Below, in pieces: positions 46,775 through 54,739 of a stretch of 64,000 nt of DNA. The notes under the pieces are model-generated. The model had not been told where the DNA came from, searched no databases, and saw nothing but the letters and a program-made list of their open reading frames with translations. The translations under genes and the position numbers were made by a program. The DNA comes from JAEUIE01 sp046350055 (GTDB lineage Bacteria > Planctomycetota > Planctomycetia > Gemmatales > HRBIN36), in NCBI GenBank assembly GCA_046350055.1, contig JAXMBC010000001.1, positions 5,146,001-5,210,000 on the forward strand. The letters run 5' to 3'. Position 1 is the first letter of the stretch, and every line of letters begins with the position of its first letter.

Positions 46775-46908
46775 GCCCAGCTCCCGTCATTGATTTAGAG
46801 GGAAAGGTAGTTGGGCTATATATCGCCAAAGCAATGGGCTTTGAAGATCTGATCCTGCCTGTTTCAGAATGTCTGGCAACATTGGAAAAGCTATCGAAGG
46901 CCAAATAA
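46775..46908 (+). pseudogene. 3' scrap of a trypsin-like (S1C) serine protease gene at the IS21 edge
   Basis: Immediately outside the right IS21 repeat the plus strand reads SPAPVIDLEGKVVGLYIAK then DLILPVSECLATLEKL and a stop. This resembles the segment after the catalytic serine (GSPVVDLEGRVVGIN) and the C-terminus of planctomycete trypsin-like/HtrA proteases. The catalytic Gly-Asn-Ser and everything upstream are missing, and no matching 5' part is recognisable left of the element. Confidence 0.5.
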
Positions 46909-47008
46909 TCATGTGCTGAATTCATATTCACCAAATGACCAAGTACATTCAACTACACATCCAGCACGCAATTCAGGATTGTGTCCTGATAAATCTAGAA
47001 CGACAAGA

Positions 47009-47176
47009 ACCTGCCCAGTTCTCATCGACGTGATGGCCCGTGAGGACTTGTGGACCTCGCCCGGTGGCAAGAGCCCAGCCAACACGTTGTACGCCGCCAT
47101 CAGCCGGGACATCAAGGACAAGGGGAAGGACTCGGCATTCCGGAAGGCGTAGAGGGGGAGGTTTGAGGCGGTGTAG
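47009..47176 (+). pseudogene. Decayed copy of a HARE-type winged-helix gene
   Basis: The translation TCPVLIDVMAREDLWTSPGG then LYAAISRDIKDKGKDSAFRKA nearly equals the intact gene at 51706-51921. Here the GAT codon after FRKA is replaced by TAG (47150-47152), after which RGRFEAV and the original stop still follow in frame. The 5' part and start are lost. The nucleotide match with the other copy continues downstream for about 45 bases. Confidence 0.75.
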
Positions 47177-47261
47177 TGGCGTGGGTAGACTGCGGATGAC
47201 CCTGGCTGGAGGGCTGGGGTGCTTGTCATCTTGTGGATGGCAAGGAATACTAGCAACTCCT

Positions 47262-48596
47262 TCAAGGCCCCTTTTCCGAGGTTCTCTTCTTGATGCTGTT
47301 GAAGAAAGAGTCATTCAGTTCAAATGCCACCGATTGATTACTCAAGAACACCTCAAGAGTATTTGCAGAACGGTCGTAGATGAGCCTATCACATTGGATT
47401 CGTTTGCAAGCTGGCATCTTGGCCACAATTTCTAACGGGCCAGGTCGAATCGTAATCTCAACCTTGCCAGCTTCCGTACTCTCTGCATGTATTCGTTGGT
47501 TGCCTTCATTGTAAGTAATCCGATCAGCAATGATCTCATAGCGAGCATCGAGTGTCAGTGCGTGCACCACTAGTTGCTGGCCTCGAGTTGTAAAGAGGAG
47601 CGTTCCTGAGCCCTTAACCGATTCAGCTGGCTGTTTCTCAGATGCTTTACTCGAATAGTCAGAAAGCTTGGGTGATTTCACTTTGTTGGTTTCTTGTTGC
47701 TGCTCGTCTGCAATCAGTCCAACTCTTGGAAACTCCGGGCCATCATCTATCTTTGATGCTCCTTGCAAAAGTACTCCACAGCCAAAACCAGCGATGATTA
47801 GTGCAATTGCACACGCCTGGATCATGTACCTGAACGATAGTGCATTCATAAAGCCTCCATAGAGGTTCGCAAGTGGTTGGCTAAGATTGGGTGATCGACT
47901 TGTACACAACATGCATGTCCGCATTGAGAGAGCCGGTAATGAATGGCCCGCATCAATCGGATTTGAGAACAGTGAAGACAGCCCCAATGTTGTCAGGAGA
48001 ACCCCACGCTTCTCAAGACGAGTCGCCAGAATCTTTCGTGCTCTAGCAAGCCACCCGGCAACTGTTCCTTGGGGCAACCCAAGCCTTTCTGCAACTTCTC
48101 GACGTGAATAACCACCAATATCACATAAGGTGAAGACGCTCCGATAACGAGTTGGAAGTCTATTCACCTCTTCGTCCAAGATCGAAGAAGCATCGCTAAT
48201 GCCTGTAGGATCAATGCTCCTTCGAATAGCGAGTGCTTCATATTTACTTTGTCCGTGCGTACGTTTCTTGAGTAAGGAACGCGACTTTATCGCTGTTCGG
48301 TATGCTACTCCATACAGCCAATTGGGAAGAAGGGCGGGATTGCCAATTGAAGATGCCCGTCGCACAAACACGAGGAAGGTAACTTGAAAGGCGTCTTCTG
48401 CATCATGATGGGAAAGGATTCTGCGACAAACTTTCCAGACAAGCGGGCTGTGACGCCTAACTAGGTGAGTTAGGGCACTTTGATCATTGTGTTGAACGAA
48501 TGCCGTTAAGAGTTCCTTATCGGTGATACTGCCAAAGTATTCAGGCTCAATGCGGTCACGAAGTCTCGAAGACACTGATGCGTGATGGTTGACCAT
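47262..48596 (-). CDS. ECF sigma factor fused to a transmembrane and extracytoplasmic domain
   Basis: A 444-residue protein. Residues ~25-195 are an ECF sigma factor: HHDAEDAFQVTFLVFVRRA (region 2), NWLYGVAYRTA, and the region-4 helix-turn-helix GGYSRREVAERLGLPQGTVAGWLARARKIL. A hydrophobic helix (about 258-277, YMIQACAIALIIAGFGCGVL) follows. The remaining ~165 residues include a Lys/Gln-rich linker and a beta-rich tail (GTLLFTTRGQQLVVHALTLDARYEIIADRITYNEG) likely to lie outside the cytoplasm. Single-chain sigma-TM fusions could sense an envelope signal directly. Transcribed divergently from another sigma fusion 292 bp away. Confidence 0.88.
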   Translation of the reverse strand: MVNHHASVSSRLRDRIEPEYFGSITDKELLTAFVQHNDQSALTHLVRRHSPLVWKVCRRILSHHDAEDAFQVTFLVFVRRASSIGNPALLPNWLYGVAYRTAIKSRSLLKKRTHGQSKYEALAIRRSIDPTGISDASSILDEEVNRLPTRYRSVFTLCDIGGYSRREVAERLGLPQGTVAGWLARARKILATRLEKRGVLLTTLGLSSLFSNPIDAGHSLPALSMRTCMLCTSRSPNLSQPLANLYGGFMNALSFRYMIQACAIALIIAGFGCGVLLQGASKIDDGPEFPRVGLIADEQQQETNKVKSPKLSDYSSKASEKQPAESVKGSGTLLFTTRGQQLVVHALTLDARYEIIADRITYNEGNQRIHAESTEAGKVEITIRPGPLEIVAKMPACKRIQCDRLIYDRSANTLEVFLSNQSVAFELNDSFFNSIKKRTSEKGP

Positions 48597-48888
48597 CGCA
48601 TGGTTCCATTATGTTGCTTCCCACCTAGATACTACCTGAATCAAGAAGTTTGATACAGTTTTCCATTGATTTCAATTTAAATGGATGACAGATTCAAAAG
48701 AATGAATGTAGCTTTGCAGGCATCGTATTTCCACATCGGCAAGGTGGCCGACTTGGAAGTCGGTGATGCAGCACACTTAGATGTGAGTCAACAACTTGCT
48801 GCTATTCGTAGGAATATTTGCAATTCGAATGTCATTCAGCATTGGACACGGGCACTAACTACAGTTCACCACTTCACAGGATAGTGCC
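48597..48888. promoter_or_regulatory. Shared divergent promoter region of two sigma-fusion genes
   Basis: This 292-bp region separates the two divergent genes. It includes an AT-rich imperfect palindrome around 48663-48684 (CCATTGATTTCAATTTAAATGG) and a small hairpin CCGACTT / AGTCGG near 48749-48764. A 67-codon plus frame at 48681-48884 is present but unconvincing. Promoters are inferred from gene orientation. Confidence 0.4.
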
Positions 48889-51654
48889 ATGACCAGCCTG
48901 ACAACCCAAGCCGGCAAACAGTCCGATGCCGATCTACTAGCCTTGTTTGTCAACAGCCACGACGAGCGAGCCTTTGCAGCGATCGTGAACAGACATGGTG
49001 CAATGGTGCTATCAGTTTGCAAGCGAGTGCTGCAGGATGTGCATGATGCGGAGGATGTGTGTCAGGCCGTCTTTCTTGTGCTGGCGAGGCGGGCAAAGTT
49101 CATCCGTATACCCGAGTCGCTTAGCTCCTGGTTACACGGTGTGGCTGCCCGCCTTGCGCATAAGCTTCGCTGCAAGCAGGCGCGTCATCTCCATCGCTCT
49201 CGTCAGTTGACTACGCCATCACAGCTGGTTTCATCAACGACCCACCAGAACGCATTCCTGGTTGCCCTCGATGAAGAATTGGCCCGATTGGCCGAGCCAT
49301 TTCGTTCCCCGTTAATCCTGTGCTATCTCCAGGGAAGAACTCGGGACGAAGCAGCGGAGCAACTTGGGTGGACACCAACAGTGTTGCGTGGCAGACTCGA
49401 CCGCGGACGGTTGCTGCTCAAGAAGCGACTGCAGGCCCGTGGAATCACCTTCTCCGCAGCCTTACTGGCAAGTGTCCTTACGCAAACCAAAGTCATGTCT
49501 GCGGTGCTCACCGTGCGATCCATCAAAGCAGCAATGTATGCATATCACCAACTGCCACTTCATCCATCAGTGGCATCCCTTGTTAGCATGGGCATAGGAC
49601 TCACTGTACCCGGGTTATCCATCATGCCCTGGCTCATTGTCCTGGCCTTGGCCGTGGTCTCGATGTTTGGTGTTGCCACCTACTCGAGTCACGCCCCGGT
49701 AGCCCCCGCCGCGAATGCCTCGCTGATACAAGTTACCAAGAATCCACTCCCTGAATACGCTGTGGCACGACTTGGGTCACTCCGCTTTCGCCACGGTCAT
49801 TGGGTCAACGGGATGAAGATCATTCCCACTACCACGATGATGGCCAGCATTGCTAACCGAACCTTGTACTTCTGGAACCTGCCGGATGGCATGAATATTC
49901 GACAGCTTGAATATGACCATACGTTGGAACATCTCTCTGTCTCAGTCAACGGCAAATACACGGCGTTTTGCACAAGCGACGATACCGTCCATGTCGTTGA
50001 GTCGCAAACAGGACAGGAATTGTGGCATACCAGTCTTGCTGAATTTGCACCTGCCGATTCCGAATCATTCCGAAAAATGTCTTCCAGTGTCCATCGACTC
50101 GACATCGATTCCTCCGGAGCGTTACATGTCTACGGCCCGGACCAGCGACTTCGCACCTGGGACGTAGCCGGCAAGAAGCTGGTACGAACCATCGAGCTGG
50201 ACACGTTGAGCGTCAGCCAGTTGCAATGGTCCCAGGATGGCAAACGCTGTTTTCTAATCTCCAAGACAAGTCCGGAAACACTCCAAGTCTGGTCGTGGCC
50301 AGAGTGGAAACTACTCAAAGCCATCGCAGCCCCCGAAGCCATTCGACGGTTCACGCTCTCGGATGATGCCAAGCGAGTCTTGCTGGTGCCAAACGCCTCT
50401 CAATCCGAAATTCAGTTGTGGAACACTGCTACCGGGTTGATACTGCATACTCTGGCGACGCAGGCAGGAGAACATACCTGCGCCTCCTTTTCCCCTGATG
50501 GACTCAAGCTTGCCACAGGAAGCAACGGTGGCACCCTACAACTGCGGAACTGTTCCACCGCCAGCCTAGAATTCCAGTCGAATACAGATTGCCAGTTCCA
50601 TCAACTGTTGTTTTCGGAAGACGGTAAGCGTCTGTACTTTTTTGCGCCCGAGGGCTTCATCCGTGAATGTGATGCTGAAACAGGCAAGCTGCTCCACCAG
50701 GACGACTTCCCCAAGGCAGCCAATGCGACACTATCCTCTTCACCGCACTGGCTCCTCACGTTAGGCAAACAGCAAGCCTATCTGTGGAACAAACATACGA
50801 ACAAACTAACACGAAGCATCAAGGGCAATAGTTACTTCGCGGATGGCATCATTGTACCCGGTCGCGATTGGCTGGCGATGGCCCAACAGGATGGTGAGCT
50901 GCGCATCGAAGAAATTGCATCAGGTAAGGCCATCTTCAGCAACAAACTGGCCTCGCACCTTGAGAAACTAATTGTGTCGCCGGATGGCAACACCCTCGTC
51001 CTTTGGCCGGGCATGTCGGATCAAGCCAAACTGAAGAAACTATTGGTCTTCGACCTCAAGGAGCTGAAACTTGTCAAGGAACTCGACATCCCGCCCGATA
51101 ACGAGGAACAACCCAAAGTCATCCCTAGCCTGAACCAGCTTCGCTATTCATCCGATGGCAAACGTCTGTGGGCCTGCAGTGGCACCCATTGCCATCTGCT
51201 GAGCTGGGACATGACCTCACTAAAGACGAATCCGTTATCGTGTTACCACAATGGCGGGGTTAACTCCCTTGCACTCCATGAAGCCTCCAATACGCTCTTC
51301 TCTCTGGGCTACGACCACTGCGTCTATCAATGGGACATCACTACCGGCAATCAGCGTTCCAAGTTTGAAGTCGGCCACCACAGTTGCCTGTCCGTCTCTC
51401 CCGATGGCCAGTTCATCGCCCTCGCCAACAATGGCCTCTCCTCCGTCTTCGAAGGCGACTCGACGGTTCGCCAAAAAGACAACCTGAAGGAGATTAGCAT
51501 TCTGTCATCCAGCACTGGTAAACTCATCACCAACTTCAAGGGGCACACAGGTGGTGTTTGGAGTTTGGGATTCTCTGAAGATGGAAAACACCTCTACTCG
51601 TTGGGATTGGACACAACCATTGTGATCTGGGATGTCTCACGCTGGAACAAGTAG
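48889..51654 (+). CDS. ECF sigma factor fused to a transmembrane helix and WD40 beta-propeller
   Basis: A 921-residue protein. Residues ~12-185 are an ECF sigma factor (VHDAEDVCQAVFLVLARRAK in region 2, SWLHGVAARLAHKL, and the region-4 helices RTRDEAAEQLGWTPTVLRGRLDRGRLLLKKRL). One membrane helix lies near 245-264 (MPWLIVLALAVVSMFGVATY). The remaining ~650 residues are WD40-like blades (FSPDGLKLATGSNGGTLQLRN, YSSDGKRLWACSGTHCHLLSWD, and the last blade HTGGVWSLGFSEDGKHLYSLGLD). The layout parallels the kinase-WD40 proteins with the kinase replaced by a sigma factor. It presumably couples an external signal to transcription. Sigma/WD40 fusions are a planctomycete feature. Confidence 0.9.
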   Translation: MTSLTTQAGKQSDADLLALFVNSHDERAFAAIVNRHGAMVLSVCKRVLQDVHDAEDVCQAVFLVLARRAKFIRIPESLSSWLHGVAARLAHKLRCKQARHLHRSRQLTTPSQLVSSTTHQNAFLVALDEELARLAEPFRSPLILCYLQGRTRDEAAEQLGWTPTVLRGRLDRGRLLLKKRLQARGITFSAALLASVLTQTKVMSAVLTVRSIKAAMYAYHQLPLHPSVASLVSMGIGLTVPGLSIMPWLIVLALAVVSMFGVATYSSHAPVAPAANASLIQVTKNPLPEYAVARLGSLRFRHGHWVNGMKIIPTTTMMASIANRTLYFWNLPDGMNIRQLEYDHTLEHLSVSVNGKYTAFCTSDDTVHVVESQTGQELWHTSLAEFAPADSESFRKMSSSVHRLDIDSSGALHVYGPDQRLRTWDVAGKKLVRTIELDTLSVSQLQWSQDGKRCFLISKTSPETLQVWSWPEWKLLKAIAAPEAIRRFTLSDDAKRVLLVPNASQSEIQLWNTATGLILHTLATQAGEHTCASFSPDGLKLATGSNGGTLQLRNCSTASLEFQSNTDCQFHQLLFSEDGKRLYFFAPEGFIRECDAETGKLLHQDDFPKAANATLSSSPHWLLTLGKQQAYLWNKHTNKLTRSIKGNSYFADGIIVPGRDWLAMAQQDGELRIEEIASGKAIFSNKLASHLEKLIVSPDGNTLVLWPGMSDQAKLKKLLVFDLKELKLVKELDIPPDNEEQPKVIPSLNQLRYSSDGKRLWACSGTHCHLLSWDMTSLKTNPLSCYHNGGVNSLALHEASNTLFSLGYDHCVYQWDITTGNQRSKFEVGHHSCLSVSPDGQFIALANNGLSSVFEGDSTVRQKDNLKEISILSSSTGKLITNFKGHTGGVWSLGFSEDGKHLYSLGLDTTIVIWDVSRWNK

Positions 51655-51705
51655 AAAGCAAAGTCACACAAAGTCATATCCCACGCACCACCCAGGAAGC
51701 TGAGC

Positions 51706-51921
51706 ATGATGGCTGCTGCTCTCCAGGTGCTACAGCATCGCAAGGTGGCGATGACCTGCCCGGAACTGATTGACGTGATGGCTACCGAGGACCTGTGGGT
51801 ATCGCCTGGTGGCAAGACCCTGGCGAACACACTTTATACCGCCATCAGCCGGGACATCAAGGACAAGGGGAAGGACTCGGCGTTCCGGAAGGCGGATAGG
51901 GGGAGGTTTGAGGCGGTGTAG
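51706..51921 (+). CDS. HARE-type winged-helix (HTH) small protein
   Basis: A 71-residue protein starting at ATG 51706 with AGGAAG upstream. The sequence VAMTCPELIDVMATEDLW, SPGGKTLANTLYTAISRDI, and FRKADRGRFEAV fits the HARE-HTH domain (a winged helix found in RNA polymerase delta, restriction enzymes and many planctomycete proteins). Family members are thought to bind DNA. It comprises only the domain, so it may be a truncated version of a larger protein. A decayed copy lies at 47009-47176 in the same orientation. Confidence 0.75.
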   Translation: MMAAALQVLQHRKVAMTCPELIDVMATEDLWVSPGGKTLANTLYTAISRDIKDKGKDSAFRKADRGRFEAV

Positions 51922-52003
51922 TTGGCGGTGGAATGCAAACGACCCCGGGTGGAGGGCTGGGGTTGGTCACAATCAAGCTGAATGGTGATAACCAATCCAA
52001 CTA

Positions 52004-52456
52004 TTACCCTTCCATGCGGAAGCCATGTTCCTCCCATCCGGTCATCTCGATTCCAAACACATGGTGATCTAACGGGCTTGTACAGCTTATTTCCCAACTC
52101 TCTTTGCCTTCTTGCAAAGACCAAAACTCAAAGGCATCCACATGTAGGCTGTCAAAGAGTTGCTCCTGAGTCGCACCATCGGCGAAGTCGTCAACTTCTG
52201 CAAACAGAGTTTGGCGCATGGAGGCCCATAGTTGTGTCCAGCGTGTTTCGATCTTGCGATAGAAGTTAACTGCATCGGTTCCCGGCGGCTCATTCGGCGA
52301 CTTTATCGCTAGGTCTATTTCTTGGCCCAAGGGAACAAACGTTGCTCTACCACACCAATAGCCAGTGCTCTCGTTTGTAAAATCTCCCAACCCCTGCAGA
52401 TACACCGTCTGAGGCTCGAAACGCTTGAAGATTGAGAATAGACCGAAAGGAGGCAT
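52004..52456 (-). CDS. Hypothetical protein, 150 residues
   Basis: A soluble acidic protein without signal peptide or membrane segment. Regular alternation (YWCGRATFVPLGQEIDLAI, ESWEISCTSPLDHHVFGIEMTGWEEHGFRMEG) suggests an alpha/beta fold. I do not recognise the family. Its nearest neighbours are the HARE gene upstream in DNA (opposite strand) and another hypothetical gene, so context gives no role. Confidence 0.6.
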   Translation of the reverse strand: MPPFGLFSIFKRFEPQTVYLQGLGDFTNESTGYWCGRATFVPLGQEIDLAIKSPNEPPGTDAVNFYRKIETRWTQLWASMRQTLFAEVDDFADGATQEQLFDSLHVDAFEFWSLQEGKESWEISCTSPLDHHVFGIEMTGWEEHGFRMEG

Positions 52457-52572
52457 TTGATGTTCTCTTGGTTCTGTGTGCGACCTTATCCCACCGGTAT
52501 TTCGAGTTAGCAGTGACAGGAAGAACGCTAAGGACCTCAGCTGGATGACTGGGGTCGGTGTTCTTCTTTAGG

Positions 52573-52926
52573 TCATCTACCCCAGTATTGATTCGTTATT
52601 TTGAGGCGTTCACCATACTTATCCATCAGTCGAAGCTTAACCGAGTCAGTCAACGCTAAGACAATTTGCCAGCCCTGCATGTCCACAATTTCTGGTTCCA
52701 AGCACGGCGGCGTTAGAAGCAGTATTGTTGCACATGCAGGATTAATTTCACCGTCAGTCAAGTCGATCCGTTTGATATGCGACGCCAATTCAGATCGTGC
52801 AATCTTTCTTGCCAGTTTGGGATTCGTCAACTTTCGGAGACGCAAGTCTGCGTACATATTGCACTTTCCCTTCGTGAGCTTGCCTGCATCGAGAAGACGA
52901 GCTAACTTTATGGCTATGATTTCCAT
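52573..52926 (-). CDS. Hypothetical protein, 117 residues
   Basis: A basic protein with helices at the N-terminus (IIAIKLARLLDAGKLTKG and LARKIARSELASHIKRIDL) and a more hydrophobic middle. No family recognised. The ATG at 52926 lacks a strong ribosome site. An antisense frame of equal length overlaps it, but its composition is less protein-like. It may be real but is not certain. Confidence 0.45.
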   Translation of the reverse strand: MEIIAIKLARLLDAGKLTKGKCNMYADLRLRKLTNPKLARKIARSELASHIKRIDLTDGEINPACATILLLTPPCLEPEIVDMQGWQIVLALTDSVKLRLMDKYGERLKITNQYWGR

Positions 52927-53105
52927 GAATCACCGCTTGACAGTACGTAGAAGGACCCGATGTTGATTGAACTCACCCTCTCCTCCGCCCCGCCTGAAGT
53001 CGTCCGGTCCCTGACAAGGTGGTGCATGAACACGAACTTCCCCCTTGATCCGGCGAGCATTTCAGCAAGCCAGTTAAAGGCTTCTGCAAAGTTTTCTTGG
53101 AAGCT

Positions 53106-54086
53106 CTAAGAATACAATATTTCAGGAAACAGGTCGCTCTGATATTTGTCAGGGAAAATGGTCTTCGTATCCATTTTGACCAGGTCGATGCCCAATGAGC
53201 TTTTGTTGATCCGATCGTACTGTTCAGAAATGACACCAACATCGGGAGCGTTGCCATCCTTGCAATTGACCATGTTAAGGGCGTAATCCGCACAGAAAAA
53301 CTTATCCACACCCTGATGATCTCGCATGATGTTGGTCACGCCTATGGCGTTGAAAGTGCCATGTCCGCCTTCCAGATAATCCGAGCCGCGGCCGCCATCC
53401 AGAAAATTGGTGACTCCCAAGCCACTAGCGCCCCAGAGTCGATCGCTGTCATCGCCGCCATAGAGATAGCTTTTTTTAGTTCCGACCGCGGATAACTTGT
53501 CGAATCCTTGTTCACCAAAGAGACGATCCACGGCATTATCAATATCGCTTTCACCGACGAAATACTGTCTTCCCCACAAGTCATCATCGCCAGCTCCGCC
53601 GTGCAAGGTATCGCTGCCTTTGCCACCGACCAAGTAATCGTTGGTGATGCCCCCAACTAAGAAATCATTACCATCATTGCCAAATTGCCAGGAAGGCAGA
53701 TTGGTATTGTTGGTGCAGCGGTCATTCCCGGTGCCACCATCAAATTCCACGCGATTGATGACACTGGTGGGAGTTTGCCCAGGTCGATGATTGGAGAATA
53801 TGTCAAAGGATTGGGTTTCGATCTTGCCGCCGTGTGTCCATTTCACAACCACTTTGTCGTCCCAGTGGCTATTGGCTTGACCGGTGGTGCCATTATTGTC
53901 GATCGAGAAGACGACCTTGTCTCCTCCGTTGGTAGCCTGCACTTTGACTACTTGCAAAAGCGAATCATAAAAAATGCCGGCTGTGGGTACGTCGCGGTTT
54001 TCCAAGTTCTCAACGGACAATCGCGTTTTATTTCTAGAAGACCAATCAGCGGCCGAAGACAACCAGATTGAAATGCGACACAACAT
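53106..54086 (-). CDS. RTX-like calcium-binding exported protein
   Basis: A 326-residue protein. LENLENR-type motif (VENLENRDVP, residues ~25-34) near the N-terminus is the LExLExR motif of the other exported proteins here. The middle has RTX-like nonapeptide repeats (GGTGNDRC, GGKGSDTLHGGAGDDDLWG, GGDDSDRLWG, GGRGSDYLEGG) that form Ca2+-binding beta-rolls. No enzymatic domain is visible. The frame ends at a TAG at 53106, after which the same frame stays open for another ~63 codons of protein-like sequence. It is probably secreted or surface-attached. Confidence 0.82.
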   Translation of the reverse strand: MLCRISIWLSSAADWSSRNKTRLSVENLENRDVPTAGIFYDSLLQVVKVQATNGGDKVVFSIDNNGTTGQANSHWDDKVVVKWTHGGKIETQSFDIFSNHRPGQTPTSVINRVEFDGGTGNDRCTNNTNLPSWQFGNDGNDFLVGGITNDYLVGGKGSDTLHGGAGDDDLWGRQYFVGESDIDNAVDRLFGEQGFDKLSAVGTKKSYLYGGDDSDRLWGASGLGVTNFLDGGRGSDYLEGGHGTFNAIGVTNIMRDHQGVDKFFCADYALNMVNCKDGNAPDVGVISEQYDRINKSSLGIDLVKMDTKTIFPDKYQSDLFPEILYS

Positions 54087-54286
54087 AGGAAATCCTCACT
54101 GCGCACGCCAGTGACGACGTGCATCCAACTACGACCAGCCTTCACGATAAAGGCCCATGGTCGCATAAGCACTAGCCAAATGAAAAACAGCCGCGCAATT
54201 TGCATTGTTGGCACAATGAGTGAGAATCAGAAAAAAATGAATGCAAAAAGGGTTGTTTCAATCCCATGCAATTGGAACATGATGGA

Positions 54287-54380
54287 ATCTCTCCCTTACA
54301 AGAGAGGTTCCGGCCCATCAAGCTCAAACCCCAGTTCGCAATCCCCTTCGACCCCGCGCCACGTCTAGCGGGAAGGGGGA
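54287..54380. repeat. Intergenic repeats: family A copy 2 and family B hairpin
   Basis: 54287-54319 is a family A copy (CTCTCCC, AAGAGAGGTTCCGGCCCA). Directly after, 54340-54380 forms a long hairpin with arms around TCCCCTTC...CCCGC and GCGGG...AAGGGGGA and the core CCACGT. Related family B stretches (CCCTCGCCCC then CCACGTCAAGC) occur at 54587-54616 and 57628-57666. No gene lies in 54087-54439. Confidence 0.5.
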
Positions 54381-54439
54381 TACGTCTTCAACATGCACTT
54401 ACACTTTGCAATACAGAGTATTAGTGCTATTGTAACTCC

Positions 54440-54568
54440 ATGAACACTTCACAGCGTAAGTTTTGGTTCTGGATATCTGCAGCATTCACATTAGGTGCTG
54501 TGGCTGGCTTCCTGGAATGCATATGTCTAGGCATCATCCTGCAGGCGATAATTAGCCCTGCACAGTAG
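54440..54568 (+). CDS. Putative 42-residue single-pass membrane protein
   Basis: A small ATG frame, MNTSQRKFWFWISAAFTLGA then a hydrophobic stretch through CLGIILQAII and a polar end. It has a charged N-terminus and one or two membrane segments. There is no strong ribosome site, and no neighbour gives a role. It is possibly real, because hydrophobic composition with a basic N-terminus is unusual for random frames. Confidence 0.35.
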   Translation: MNTSQRKFWFWISAAFTLGAVAGFLECICLGIILQAIISPAQ

Positions 54569-54586
54569 GGGATGAGGCTATGCCAC

Positions 54587-54616
54587 TATCCCCTCGCCCC
54601 CGCCCCACGTCAAGCA
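54587..54616. repeat. Family B intergenic repeat, copy 2
   Basis: Contains CCCCTCGCCCC followed by CCACGTCAAGC, matching 57628-57666 and one arm of the hairpin at 54340-54380. Confidence 0.5.
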
Positions 54617-54739
54617 GCCTTTGCCTGCAACTGCTTACTGATTCGCTCTTAGGGCCAGCCGTGAACGGGGATCGTGTCACCGTGCTCAGCACTGTCGATT
54701 GGGACACTATGTTTCCTGACGATGTCTCACCTGGATAGG

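Noticed and set aside
48681..48884. 67-codon frame just upstream of the sigma-WD40 gene
   Set aside because: No ribosome site or recognisable domain; it fills the divergent promoter region. I could not exclude it fully.
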